Source: Microcaldota archaeon
GTDB lineage: Archaea > Micrarchaeota > Micrarchaeia > Anstonellales > Anstonellaceae
Reading direction: 5' to 3'
DNA: 53,717 bases
Assembly: GCA_026414185.1 (NCBI GenBank)
Contig: JAOAJL010000008.1
Location: 1-53,717, forward strand
Below are positions 17,840 to 25,975 of the stretch, one piece after another. The position numbers and the translations under genes are program-made. The notes under the pieces were generated by a model, which was given only the letters and a program-made list of their open reading frames with translations, was not told the origin of the DNA and ran no database searches. Position 1 is the first letter of the stretch; every line of letters starts with the position of its first letter.

Positions 17840-18598
17840 TCAAGCACCGTGCCCCACAACGCGCGAAACGAGCCAGATTGCCAGCACACCGCAGAGAATC
17901 GCGGCAAGCTGAAGGGCGGATTTTTTCACAGTCTTCTCCTTGTGTATTTCGGGCAGCAAATCCACCGCCGCGATATAGATGAACATCCCGCCTGAAAAGG
18001 CAATCGCATAGCCCTCTATCCAGTCAGAGAAGCCTGAGAAGTAATAGAATATGAGCCCTCCAGCCAATGCGAAAAGCGCGGAAAGGAGGTTGAAAAGGAG
18101 GGCTTTGCTCCTGCTGAAGCCGGAATATAGAAGAAGCCCGAAGTCCCCGATTTCCTGAGGAATTTCGTGCATGGCTATCGCAAGCGTCGTGGTGATGCCA
18201 AGCGCAGGGTCAAGCACAAAGGCTGCGGCGATGGCAACCCCGTCAAAAAAGTTGTGCAAAGCATCCCCAAAAAGCGCCAGCGCGCCCATCGGGTGGATGT
18301 GCTCCGCTTGGCTTGCCGCATGGTGATGGTGCCAATGCACTATCTTCTCTATCACAAACGCGAAGAGAATGCCGCCAAGCACGATTTCAAGGGCGGGATG
18401 CGCACCCAGCATTTCCGCCGATTCGGGCAGAAGGTCAAAAAACGCCGCTCCAAGCATGGTTCCTGCTGAAAAGCTCACTGCGTAGAAAAGGATTGCGTCC
18501 GCCCTCCTTTTTCCAAGCCCGAAAACAACTATGCCCACAAGCGATATGAGGCTCACCGCAACGGTCGCCGCGATTATCTGGAACAGCGCCCCTTCCAT
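17840..18598 (-). CDS. ZIP-family divalent metal transporter
   Basis: A 252-residue protein with eight hydrophobic helices and the His-rich cytoplasmic segment VHWHHHHAASQAEHIH between TM3 and TM4. The binuclear-site motifs are HNFFDGVAIAAAF in TM4 and HEIPQEIGDF in TM5. ZIP proteins carry zinc, iron or manganese into the cytoplasm. It is translationally coupled to the downstream NikR-like regulator. An imperfect inverted repeat lies upstream and could be its operator. Confidence 0.92.
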   Translation of the reverse strand: MEGALFQIIAATVAVSLISLVGIVVFGLGKRRADAILFYAVSFSAGTMLGAAFFDLLPESAEMLGAHPALEIVLGGILFAFVIEKIVHWHHHHAASQAEHIHPMGALALFGDALHNFFDGVAIAAAFVLDPALGITTTLAIAMHEIPQEIGDFGLLLYSGFSRSKALLFNLLSALFALAGGLIFYYFSGFSDWIEGYAIAFSGGMFIYIAAVDLLPEIHKEKTVKKSALQLAAILCGVLAIWLVSRVVGHGA

Positions 18599-18629
18599 CC
18601 GACCACCGCCCTCTCTTCACATGGAATAT

Positions 18630-18658
18630 TTATTAACTATTGCCATGAAGTTTAATAA
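18630..18658. promoter_or_regulatory. Inverted repeat upstream of ZIP gene, candidate operator
   Basis: TTATTAAC and GTTTAATAA face each other across 12 bases, about 32-60 bases before the ZIP start codon and inside the AT-rich promoter. The dyad is perfect apart from one inserted T. It is a plausible site for the NikR-like repressor encoded by the same operon, but the spacing and half-site differ from the classical NikR operator. Confidence 0.4.
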
Positions 18659-18723
18659 CAATCCTGCAAAGGCGCGGCGGGCTTTCAGCAACAAGGAAAA
18701 AAGAAAAAACCGGAAAGGAAAAT

Positions 18724-19212
18724 CTAAATCATCTTTATGTCCTGCTCCAAGTCCTGCAAGTCCTGCTCGTGCTTGACCTCGTCTTGCAGTATCTTTCGGA
18801 CAAGATGGAAGGTCAGAGGGTCTTTCAGCCCCTTTATTCTCTCAAGCATTTCGCTGTAAGCCATTATCGCGCACTGCTCTCCCTTGATATTCTGCGCAAG
18901 CACCTTCAGCACGTGCGGGTCTTTCGGCTCGTCGTAGCCGCATCCGGACTTCTTCACCCAGTCGGCAGGGTTGAGGATTGGCGTGCCGCCAAGCTCTATT
19001 ATCCTGTCCGCAAGCATCTTCGCATGCCCAAGCTCCTCGTTCGCATGCTCTGAGAGCTCATCCTGGACATTCGGGCGCATCGGTCCCCTCACGACAAGCG
19101 CGCCAATCCAGTATTGGTAGTAGGCGAGCCATTCGTCCGCAAGCGCCCTATTTAGCATATCAATTATCTCCTTTGCTCCTTTGCCGACTATCTGCGTCCC
19201 TTTTGTTCCCAT
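18724..19212 (-). CDS. Dps-like ferritin (DPSL/thioferritin type)
   Basis: About 162 residues forming a four-helix ferritin fold. Metal ligands are recognisable in ALADEWLAYYQYWIGA, ELSEHANEELGHAKML, GEQCAIMAYSEML and LQDEVKHEQDL. Two cysteines, in SGCGYDEPKDPH and GEQCAIMAY, match the Cys pair seen near the di-iron site in archaeal DPSL proteins. Such proteins store iron and consume peroxide. GGGGGG six bases before ATG 19212 supports this start, though ATG 19218 and a longer frame exist. Flanked by two ZIP transporters on the same strand. Confidence 0.85.
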   Translation of the reverse strand: MGTKGTQIVGKGAKEIIDMLNRALADEWLAYYQYWIGALVVRGPMRPNVQDELSEHANEELGHAKMLADRIIELGGTPILNPADWVKKSGCGYDEPKDPHVLKVLAQNIKGEQCAIMAYSEMLERIKGLKDPLTFHLVRKILQDEVKHEQDLQDLEQDIKMI

Positions 19213-19281
19213 TTTCATCCCCCCAAACCTGTTAGAGTTAGGCATCAATTGGCTATGAGGCTTAAAATCCTTTCCACTTTC

Positions 19282-20118
19282 CTAAAGCAGATGGAGGCTT
19301 GCAGCCATCAAAGCCATGCCGATAATTATCCCAATTATTGAAAAATGCCCGCTGCGCCTGCCTTCAAAGCAGATTGGAAGAAGCTCGTCAAAGCTGATGA
19401 ACACCATTATGCCCCCTGCGAACGCCAGGGAAAGCGAAAGCAGCTGTGGGTTCATGATTGGCAGAAGGAAAAGGGCGCCCAACACTGCGCCAATCGGCTC
19501 CGCAAATCCAGCCGCGAAGGAGCAGAGGAACGCTTTAAGCCTGCTTTTCGTTGAGTAGTAGACGGGCAGGGCGATGGCAACGCCCTCCGGTATGTTGTGC
19601 AAGGCGATTGCAAATGCCAAGGCAATCCCAAGCGAAATGTCGGAAATGCCGCCGAGAAATACCGCAACACCCTCAGGAACGTTGTGGATTGCTATGCCAA
19701 GCGCTACAAGCGCCCCTGCCACCGCCAGTCGCCTTTCGAATGTGCCCCCCTTCTGCCTCTTGCCGGAAGCATAGGCGTTCCAGCCGGCATTGCGGCACTC
19801 TTGCCAGCCCCCGCAGACTTTCTCGGCGATGTAAAAATGCGGGATAAGGAAATCGGCGAGCATTATTACAACCATCCCGCCGAAAAAAGCCGCGTTTGCC
19901 CGAAAAAAGCCAGCCTGCGCGATTGCAGATGCCAAAAGCTCCGTGAAGGAAACGTAAATCATGACCCCCGCGCTCATGCCAAGACCGAACGCAAGCAGGC
20001 TCCGGTCAAATCTCCTGACCGCAAGGCAGGCAAGCCCCCCTATTGAAGTTGAAATTCCGGCAAGAAAGGCCAGAAGCAGCGGAAAAAGAACCTGCCAAGA
20101 TTCCATGCCGATTTCCAT
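19282..20118 (-). CDS. ZIP-family metal transporter (ZupT/GufA-like)
   Basis: About 278 residues with eight helices. It has IHNVPEGVAVFLG and LHNIPEGVAIALP motifs, the paired H-N-x-P-E-G sequences characteristic of the ZupT/GufA branch. Two Cys in KVCGGWQECRNAG lie in a loop after TM3. The likely role is uptake of zinc, iron or manganese. The frame extends to 20205 (TTG) and overlaps the upstream gene, but the MEIGMESW start at 20118 is preferred since the added residues are hydrophilic and atypical. It ends an overlapping gene row aMBF1, thioredoxin-CcdA fusion, ZIP. Confidence 0.9.
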   Translation of the reverse strand: MEIGMESWQVLFPLLLAFLAGISTSIGGLACLAVRRFDRSLLAFGLGMSAGVMIYVSFTELLASAIAQAGFFRANAAFFGGMVVIMLADFLIPHFYIAEKVCGGWQECRNAGWNAYASGKRQKGGTFERRLAVAGALVALGIAIHNVPEGVAVFLGGISDISLGIALAFAIALHNIPEGVAIALPVYYSTKSRLKAFLCSFAAGFAEPIGAVLGALFLLPIMNPQLLSLSLAFAGGIMVFISFDELLPICFEGRRSGHFSIIGIIIGMALMAASLHLL

Positions 20119-20198
20119 GTTGATGCGCAGGCTGTTGGCAAGGCAAGGAATAAAACCGCTTCGCTCCGACGCCACGCCCTTCCCACCATGCGATTTTC

Positions 20199-21425
20199 CT
20201 ACCAAAGAAGCTTTGGGGCAAAAAGGAGAAGGAGTCCCAAAACAAGCATCAGCGCCCCCCCGGCAAGCTTGGAAAGCTCGGCGTATCCGTGCCCCACGCT
20301 TTCGGAAATGGTCAAGGCGGCAAGCCCCAGTATAATCATATCATCCAGCATGAAAAAGACGTCATAAAGCAGGATGTATGCGTAGTAATCCAGTGGAGGA
20401 AGCTGCCGCAGCGCAAGTATCTGGGTGAAGACCGCCGGTATCGCGGATGAGCAGACAAACTCCACGGAATTTACCACGAAAGCAAGCGCTATTATGGCAA
20501 AAAACAAGGCAAGGCTCATCGGTGCCGCGGCAATCTCCCTTGCCTGCGCAGCCATGCTAGCGTGCATCTTCGCATCCCCAACCTTGCATTCCACGCCTCC
20601 GCCTCTTTTTGCCTTCCAGTATTCCCGCAGGTTCAGAATCCCCGCCAGCATAGCGACCATGCCGACCGCAACCGTGATAGCCCTCAGATAGCCGACAAAC
20701 AGAAAAGCGTTGAGCCAGGCTGACATGAAAAGGAAGTAAAGCACGCCCGAGGCGAAGACAAAACAGCCGGCAATCAGCAGGACTCTCCTGCGGTCATTCA
20801 TCACCATCGCAAGGGAAATGAGATAGACCAGAACCCACATTGCGCAGGGATTGAACCCGTCAATCAGCCCAAGCACGACTGCAAGCGCCGGCAGCGAGGC
20901 GGTCTTCGCATCCACCTGCCCAAGCAGCGGCAGTTCAAATGTTTCTGCAGGGCTTTCCTTCTTGCCTGCCAAGCCAAGCGGGCTTTCGCACCCTTCCTGA
21001 ACGCATTTCGCGACGGCTGCCCTTATCTGCCCGCCTATTTGCTTGTTGTAGCCGAAAAAAGCCTCGCCGCCGACCAGCGTCGTTGGGACGCCGCCTGGAA
21101 AGCCCCGCTCCCTGCGCAGCCTCTCAAAAAGTTCCTTTTCGGTGGGGGCGGCAATCTCATGGTAGGCTATTGTTAGGTTGAACTCCTTTTCCAGCTGAGG
21201 ATGGAGGGAATTCATCTGCTCTTTGCAATGCGGGCAGGAGGAGAGGTAAAAGAAATGGTAAAAGGTTTGCTTCCCCTCGCTTTTTGTCGGGAGAGCTGCC
21301 GCCGCAGGCTCAATAACAAAAGCCAGCGCCCCAAGCAGGAGGACTGCGGCAAGCGCGGCTTTGTTGAAGTCGTCTTCCAAAAACCGGCGCAGCCAAGAAA
21401 AAAATCCGTAAAGAAGCCCCATCAT
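20199..21425 (-). CDS. Thioredoxin-domain/CcdA (DsbD-like) membrane fusion protein
   Basis: The 408-residue protein has an N-terminal membrane helix (ALAAVLLLGALAFVIEP), then an extracytoplasmic thioredoxin/glutaredoxin-like domain with the redox site SSCPHCKEQ and cis-Pro GGVPTTLVGG. A CcdA/DsbD-like bundle of about six helices follows, with the redox Cys in GFNPCAMWVLVYL and a second in EFVCSSAIP. Such fusions move electrons across the membrane to extracytoplasmic thiols. Its ATG overlaps the aMBF1 stop, and its 3' end abuts the ZIP gene. Confidence 0.87.
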   Translation of the reverse strand: MMGLLYGFFSWLRRFLEDDFNKAALAAVLLLGALAFVIEPAAAALPTKSEGKQTFYHFFYLSSCPHCKEQMNSLHPQLEKEFNLTIAYHEIAAPTEKELFERLRRERGFPGGVPTTLVGGEAFFGYNKQIGGQIRAAVAKCVQEGCESPLGLAGKKESPAETFELPLLGQVDAKTASLPALAVVLGLIDGFNPCAMWVLVYLISLAMVMNDRRRVLLIAGCFVFASGVLYFLFMSAWLNAFLFVGYLRAITVAVGMVAMLAGILNLREYWKAKRGGGVECKVGDAKMHASMAAQAREIAAAPMSLALFFAIIALAFVVNSVEFVCSSAIPAVFTQILALRQLPPLDYYAYILLYDVFFMLDDMIILGLAALTISESVGHGYAELSKLAGGALMLVLGLLLLFAPKLLW

Positions 21426-21895
21426 CCTCCCTTCGCCGGCTTCTTTTTCTCTATTTCTATTATGTCGCCGAGCGTGACGCCCCCAGCGCTCTTTTTGCTC
21501 TCCGCGGTTCCGGACGAAACGGCGGGCTCAAGAAGTCGGATGTGGAGCTCCTTTTCCAGCTTGCGGCAGAGCTTTTCATCCGGCAGGGTCTTTTCGTGCT
21601 CCACCCTCTCCAAAAACGAAGCCTTCTCGTTTATGCGCTCTGCGAGCACTTCAAGCGGCAGACCCATCTTTTTTCGCGCCGAGGAGATGATGGAGCCGTA
21701 GCCTTCCACCACTTCAAGCTCCTGCCTGCCCTCTGCAAGACTGCCATCCTGCTTAACCCCTGCCTTCTGCGGCTTTGGGGGCGGTCCTGCAAGAAGCCTG
21801 CCGGTGTCGGAGCAGTCGCGGCACACCCTCAGCTTCGCTCCCTCAACCTGTATCAAATACTCCGCTTCTGCAGAGCCGCAAATCTCGCACTCCAT
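21422..21895 (-). CDS. mbf1: Archaeal multiprotein bridging factor 1 (aMBF1)
   Basis: About 157 residues. The N-terminal zinc ribbon reads MECEICGSAEAEYLIQVEG then LRVCRDC; a Pro/Lys linker and a Cro/C1-type HTH follow (SIISSARKKMGLPLEVLAER, NEKASFLERVEHEKTLPDEK, then LCRKLEKELHI). This matches the TIGR00270-type archaeal family, associated with ribosomes or transcription. ATG 21895 is chosen over GTG 21904. It shares an AT-rich intergenic region with the divergent site-2 protease. Confidence 0.93.
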   Translation of the reverse strand: MECEICGSAEAEYLIQVEGAKLRVCRDCSDTGRLLAGPPPKPQKAGVKQDGSLAEGRQELEVVEGYGSIISSARKKMGLPLEVLAERINEKASFLERVEHEKTLPDEKLCRKLEKELHIRLLEPAVSSGTAESKKSAGGVTLGDIIEIEKKKPAKGG

Positions 21896-21978
21896 CCCCA
21901 ACACCCCAAACTGCGTCCGATGCCCTTTCTACTCAGCCGACAAACCCTTTTATTTATTTGCAGTTCATCAGTGGCTTT

Positions 21979-23199
21979 ATGAAAACCGCAAGGCAAAAGG
22001 CAAAGCCCTCGGTGAGTTGGCTTCCGCAGGTTCCGAGGGAGTGGAGGACGCCCCTGTCGGCAATAGCCATCCTTGCAAGCGCCGCATCTTTCTTTGCGGT
22101 TCTGGGCTCCGCGCTTCCCGCGGTTGCGAAGTTTGTGCTCTGCGTCATCTGCCTTGCCCTCTGCGGAAGCGTGGTTGCATATGCCTATGGCATGCCTTCA
22201 GTGGCCGGCATAATCCTCCTCAAAAGCCAAAGGGGCCTCCAAACGCTTGACAGGGTTGCGAAAGAGCATTCCGCGCTTGCGCAAAGATTTGCCGAAATCG
22301 GCATGGTTGTGGGGTTCGGCTCGCTTTCCTACTTCCTGCTGGACAGGAAAAAGCCCCTCTGCCAGCGGCTTCCCACTGTGATTGTCGGCACGTTCTTCCT
22401 CGTCCTCGTCTCCTCCCTCCTTCCTGTCGCGACGGTCGCCCTGCTCTCAATGATGAGCGGCGGCGGGGAGTTCCTTTCTGCAGGAACAAGGATGCAAAGC
22501 GACATGGGCAAAACCGAATTTTACAAATACGCCTCGCTCGCCCTTCTTGTGTTGGGCGGGATTGCGCTTGCTGTGGCGGCAAGCGTGATTGCCTACGCGG
22601 GAATTGTGGCAAGGGCAATCGCAGAAGCTCTGCTGGGGAATGCGGCGGCGCTTGCCCAGACTTCGCCGGGCGGAGTGCCGATACTGCCGGGCATAAACCT
22701 GGACTTGGTGCAGGGGATTGTTGCGCTTGCGGTGGTTCTCGTGGCTCACGAGGCGATGCACGGCATCCTTGCCCGCTCATACAGGCTACCGCTCAAATCG
22801 GCGGGCTTGGTGATGTTCGGCTTTCTTCCTTTTGGCGCCTTTGTTGATATTGACGAAAGGAGGCTTTTTGAGCAGCGCAAGGAGAAGCAGAATGCGGTTT
22901 TCGTCGCAGGCACGGCTGCAAATTTCCTCACCGCAATTTGCTTTTTCTTCCTGTTTGCAGCCTATGTTCTGCTTGGAGCCGCACTGCCGGCGTTGCAGTT
23001 CTCCTGGGTGGCAAGGCTCTTTGCCCTCATCTTCGCGCTGAACTTGGTGGTGGGCGCGATAAACCTTCTTCCCCTCCCGTTCTTTGACGGCTACTACATC
23101 ATGAAAAACGGCGTCGGAAATGAGCTTGCGGAAAAGGCGATTTCCTACGTTGTGGGGCTTTCCTTCCTCCTCACGCTTTTCCCGTGGGTGCTTCGCTGA
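21979..23199 (+). CDS. Site-2 protease (M50) intramembrane metalloprotease
   Basis: About 406 residues with eight or so membrane helices. The zinc-binding motif HEAMH is at about residue 257, and INLLPLPFFDGYYI near residue 370 supplies the third ligand Asp. These are the two M50 signatures. The family cuts transmembrane segments of regulators or signal-peptide remnants. The long upstream frame to 21775 is a shadow across aMBF1. The ATG at 21979 has TTTTATTTATTT about 27 nt upstream, consistent with a leaderless transcript. Confidence 0.92.
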   Translation: MKTARQKAKPSVSWLPQVPREWRTPLSAIAILASAASFFAVLGSALPAVAKFVLCVICLALCGSVVAYAYGMPSVAGIILLKSQRGLQTLDRVAKEHSALAQRFAEIGMVVGFGSLSYFLLDRKKPLCQRLPTVIVGTFFLVLVSSLLPVATVALLSMMSGGGEFLSAGTRMQSDMGKTEFYKYASLALLVLGGIALAVAASVIAYAGIVARAIAEALLGNAAALAQTSPGGVPILPGINLDLVQGIVALAVVLVAHEAMHGILARSYRLPLKSAGLVMFGFLPFGAFVDIDERRLFEQRKEKQNAVFVAGTAANFLTAICFFFLFAAYVLLGAALPALQFSWVARLFALIFALNLVVGAINLLPLPFFDGYYIMKNGVGNELAEKAISYVVGLSFLLTLFPWVLR

Positions 23200-23253
23200 G
23201 GCGGTTGGCTTGCGGCTCCCTTGGGTGCTACTTTGGTTTACTGTATAAGTAAT

Positions 23254-23260
23254 CTATAAA
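23254..23260 (+). promoter_or_regulatory. TATA box of the HTH gene
   Basis: CTATAAA is centred 28 nt before ATG 23285, so the mRNA probably begins at or very near the start codon. Confidence 0.55.
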
Positions 23261-23284
23261 AACCCCAATTGCGATGCCGTATCC

Positions 23285-23836
23285 ATGGCGCCAGATGAGG
23301 CAGAAGAAAAGCAGGATGGGAAAGAAGGCGCAAGCGCGCAGCAGGCAATCGCCTCCCGCGGCATACCCTCAAAGGATTCGCTTTACCTTCCTCCCTACAA
23401 CTCCCCAGAGCTTCGCTCCTTCCAGGACTCAAATGAAAACCCCACCCGCAATGTCTGGTCGCTTGAAGAAGTGATAAACTTCGTCTTCCCGAAAAAATAC
23501 CAGCAGAGATACAACGAGGTCGCCCTTTCTTTTATGAGGCTTGTAATTGAGCAGGGCACGCTCTCAGGGGAGCAGATAGGCAGGTTCGTTTCCGAAAGCG
23601 GTGCCTCAAAAGCGACATTTTACAACCGAGTGCTTCCGCGGCTCAAGCGGGTGGGCATGCTCAAAGTTGAGAGGCAGACCGTGGTTGCGCTTGAAAGCAG
23701 GCGCAAGTTCCGCCCAATGACCATTTCGCTCTCAAAGAGCTTTGGCAACTACCTCACGAAGATAGGGGACAGCTGGCTTGCCATTGTTGATGACGCCCGC
23801 TCGCGCCGAAGGCAGGAGGAGAGAAAAACCCCTTAG
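23285..23836 (+). CDS. Winged-helix-like DNA-binding protein
   Basis: The 183-residue protein has a charged, disordered N-terminus (about 55 residues), then helical segments. An HTH/winged-helix is visible in GTLSGEQIGRFVSESGASKA-type sequence followed by TFYNRVLPRLKRVGMLKVE, where the last strand is the wing. A basic tail ends the protein (SRRRQEERK). It is likely a transcription regulator; no ligand domain is evident. Leaderless start inferred from the TATA box. Its 3' end overlaps the convergent KaiC-like gene by four bases. Confidence 0.7.
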   Translation: MAPDEAEEKQDGKEGASAQQAIASRGIPSKDSLYLPPYNSPELRSFQDSNENPTRNVWSLEEVINFVFPKKYQQRYNEVALSFMRLVIEQGTLSGEQIGRFVSESGASKATFYNRVLPRLKRVGMLKVERQTVVALESRRKFRPMTISLSKSFGNYLTKIGDSWLAIVDDARSRRRQEERKTP

Positions 23837-24669
23837 TCTTCCTTCTCCTTCACACTGTAGAAGATGTTCTCGCCAGGATAGACGCGGATTCCCTCCCCGT
23901 CAACAAACTCAAAAGGCACAAGCTTTTCCGAGTGCTTGCTGCCCCTCATTTTGAGCACTTCAAGGGCGCGGTAGCGGACTGACTGGTAGCGCGGGTGGTG
24001 CAGGAGGATTACGGTGTCTGTCAGGTACTCCATGCCAGTGGTTATCCTGAAAGTGTCCGTGTGCAAGCCCTCGCCTGAAAGCATGGTGGTGCACTGCCAC
24101 TTGTGGAGAAGGTCAAAAAGCGCAAGCTCCGCCTCGCGCGCCTGATAATGCGACTCAAAAAGCATGGCATAGGAAGTAAGCGAGTCAATCGCCAGCCTCT
24201 TGGCGCCAAGCGAGGAGATGGTGTCCCAAATGAGCCCGCCGCCTTCATCCACAAGCTTCTTTACCTCGTGCGGCCGGTAGTTTATGGAGGCAAAGAGGTT
24301 TTGCTCCTCAAGAGCCGCAAAATCAAACCCGTACTTTTGCATATGGCGCATGATGGAGACGGAAGGCTCCTCAAAGGACAAAAGAACGCCAGGCTCGCCA
24401 TAGTCCGTTGCGCCTTTGTATATGAATTGCGCCAGGAAAGTGGTTTTGCCGCATCCTGCCTCGCCCATCACAAGCGTTGTGGAGGACGGCTCAAGCCCGC
24501 CTCCCAAAAGCTCATCAAGCCCAGCTATGCCGGTAGGGCACCTGCCCTCCCCGGCCTGCGCTTGGGGCGCTTGCAGGGGTTGCTTCTTCCCCTGAGTCTC
24601 CTCCCCTCTTCTTATTGGCTGGACTGCCGGCTTCAGCTTTGCCCCCTCTTTCTGCGGAACTGCGCCCAT
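23833..24669 (-). CDS. KaiC/RadA-like ATPase, single domain
   Basis: A 278-residue protein with a Pro/Gln/Lys-rich N-terminal stretch, then one KaiC domain: CPTGIAGLDELLGGGLEPSS, Walker A GEAGCGKTTF, LLSFEEPSVSIMRHM, Walker B RLAIDSLTSY, and DTVILLHHPRYQ. Archaeal single-domain KaiC proteins are signalling ATPases of mostly unknown output. The start 24669 is favoured over 24708 because TTTATAAA is centred about 27 nt upstream (leaderless). It is divergent from a second KaiC-like gene. Confidence 0.87.
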   Translation of the reverse strand: MGAVPQKEGAKLKPAVQPIRRGEETQGKKQPLQAPQAQAGEGRCPTGIAGLDELLGGGLEPSSTTLVMGEAGCGKTTFLAQFIYKGATDYGEPGVLLSFEEPSVSIMRHMQKYGFDFAALEEQNLFASINYRPHEVKKLVDEGGGLIWDTISSLGAKRLAIDSLTSYAMLFESHYQAREAELALFDLLHKWQCTTMLSGEGLHTDTFRITTGMEYLTDTVILLHHPRYQSVRYRALEVLKMRGSKHSEKLVPFEFVDGEGIRVYPGENIFYSVKEKED

Positions 24670-24691
24670 GCTTTGGGCTTCGCAAAGAATC

Positions 24692-24699
24692 TTTATAAA
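24692..24699. promoter_or_regulatory. Symmetric TATA box between divergent KaiC-like genes
   Basis: The palindrome TTTATAAA is the only clear TATA element in the 70-bp space. It lies about 27 nt from the minus-strand start at 24669 and about 44 nt from the plus-strand GTG at 24740, so it could be used in both directions. Confidence 0.45.
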
Positions 24700-24739
24700 T
24701 CTGCACAAGCCTTACTTCACGTCGGAAAAGTGTGATTGC

Positions 24740-25441
24740 GTGGCATCCGATTTGTTGCTTCCGACAGGCATAAAAAGCCTTGACGACATACTCGGCGGCG
24801 GGCTCCCTGTCGCCGGCAACGTCCTTCTGTATGGGGAGCCGCTTTGCGGCAAAAAGCCACTTATGATGCAGTTTGTCTGGGAGGGCTTGCGCATGAACAT
24901 CCCGGGCATTTTCGTGCTTACCGACTACGGCTTTGCGGAGTGGAAAAGCATGATGGAGGGCTCGGGCTGGTCAATTGCGGAATATGAACAGAACGGCTTG
25001 CTTCAGGTGATTGACTGCTATTCCAAGCAGTTCAACCCCTCCCTTGTGGATGAGGGGATAGTGACCTATGTGAACGGCTCCACGGACCTTTCCGCAATCT
25101 CAATGCAGCTTTCCGGCTTGCAGGACCAGATTGTCCAGATTGCAGACAACCACCGCCTCGGCTTCCATTCGCTTTCCTCCCTGCTGGAAACGAACTCGCC
25201 CGAATCGGTCTTCCGCTTCATGCAGTTTGTCACAGGCAAGTTCCGACGCTACGGCTGCATCGCGATGTACGCGATGGAGAAGGGGATGCATGAGGAAAAG
25301 CACGTTGCGATGATAGAGCACCTGATGGACGGAGTTGTGGAATTTTCAGAGGAAAAGCTGCGCGTGCGCGGGCTTATTGGAGCCTCGCCGTCGTGGCACA
25401 AGTATGAGGTAGGCGCCAGCGGGGTTGAGATAAAGGTTTAA
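24740..25441 (+). CDS. KaiC-like protein with degenerate ATP site
   Basis: A 233-residue protein beginning (GTG) ASDLLLPTGIKSLDDILGGG, a clear KaiC start. The P-loop reads GEPLCGKKPLM, with Lys replacing the Thr/Ser that binds Mg-ATP. The Walker B region reads RLGFHSLSS, where the partner protein has RLAIDSLTS, so the acidic residue is His. ATP hydrolysis is therefore unlikely. Length, divergence and spacing suggest it works with, or regulates, the active paralogue next door. The frame extends upstream to 24668 but crosses the promoter. Confidence 0.75.
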   Translation: MASDLLLPTGIKSLDDILGGGLPVAGNVLLYGEPLCGKKPLMMQFVWEGLRMNIPGIFVLTDYGFAEWKSMMEGSGWSIAEYEQNGLLQVIDCYSKQFNPSLVDEGIVTYVNGSTDLSAISMQLSGLQDQIVQIADNHRLGFHSLSSLLETNSPESVFRFMQFVTGKFRRYGCIAMYAMEKGMHEEKHVAMIEHLMDGVVEFSEEKLRVRGLIGASPSWHKYEVGASGVEIKV

Positions 25442-25469
25442 AGCGGCGCGGCGGGTGGCAGGAGTGGCA

Positions 25470-25952
25470 GTGGCAAAAGGCAGGGATGCGCGCTTCATGC
25501 GGATTGCGATAAAAAAGACAGTGGAGGGCATAAAGGACGGGCAGACTCCGTTCGGCGCGGCAATTGTGAAGGACGGAAAGCTCATCTGCGCCGCTCACAA
25601 TGTCGTGTGGGACACGATGGACATAACCGCGCACGGCGAGGTGAATGCAATCAGGATCGCGTGCCGGCGGCTTGGCACGATTGACCTTTCCGGCTGCACG
25701 ATATACTCCACCTGCGAGCCATGCCCCATGTGCTTCAGCGCGATACACTGGGCAAAAATCAGCAGGATTGTCTTCGGGGCGACGATTGCCGATGCCAAGT
25801 CAGCCGGCTTTCGCGAGCTTGAGATAACCAATGCTCAGATGAAGAGAATGGGGAAAAGCAAAATAAAAATAAAAGGCGGGGTGCTTCGGAGCGAGTGCCT
25901 GCGGCTTTTTGCGCTTTTCCGAAAGCACGAGGGAAGGAAAAAGCTTTATTAA
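25470..25952 (+). CDS. Zinc-dependent nucleoside/guanine deaminase family protein
   Basis: About 160 residues of the cytidine-deaminase fold. It has TPFGAAIVKDGKLI, the zinc motif HGEVNAIR (His plus catalytic Glu) and STCEPCPMCFSAIHWAKI (the two Cys ligands). The block IADAKSAGFRELEI resembles guanine deaminase (GuaD) more than TadA. It would convert guanine to xanthine or a related base; substrate is an inference. GTG 25470 is chosen for the GGAG five bases upstream; GTG 25455 and 25464 are alternatives. Confidence 0.85.
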   Translation: MAKGRDARFMRIAIKKTVEGIKDGQTPFGAAIVKDGKLICAAHNVVWDTMDITAHGEVNAIRIACRRLGTIDLSGCTIYSTCEPCPMCFSAIHWAKISRIVFGATIADAKSAGFRELEITNAQMKRMGKSKIKIKGGVLRSECLRLFALFRKHEGRKKLY

Positions 25953-25975
25953 ACAGTTTCCACAAAATACCACAT

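Noticed and set aside
21775-21978. 68-residue N-terminal extension of the site-2 protease
   Set aside because: It overlaps aMBF1 antisense; the TATA element and signal-like start at 21979 fit better.
24668-24739. Upstream in-frame ATG for the second KaiC-like gene
   Set aside because: It would run through the shared promoter and into the start codon of the divergent gene; added residues do not match KaiC.
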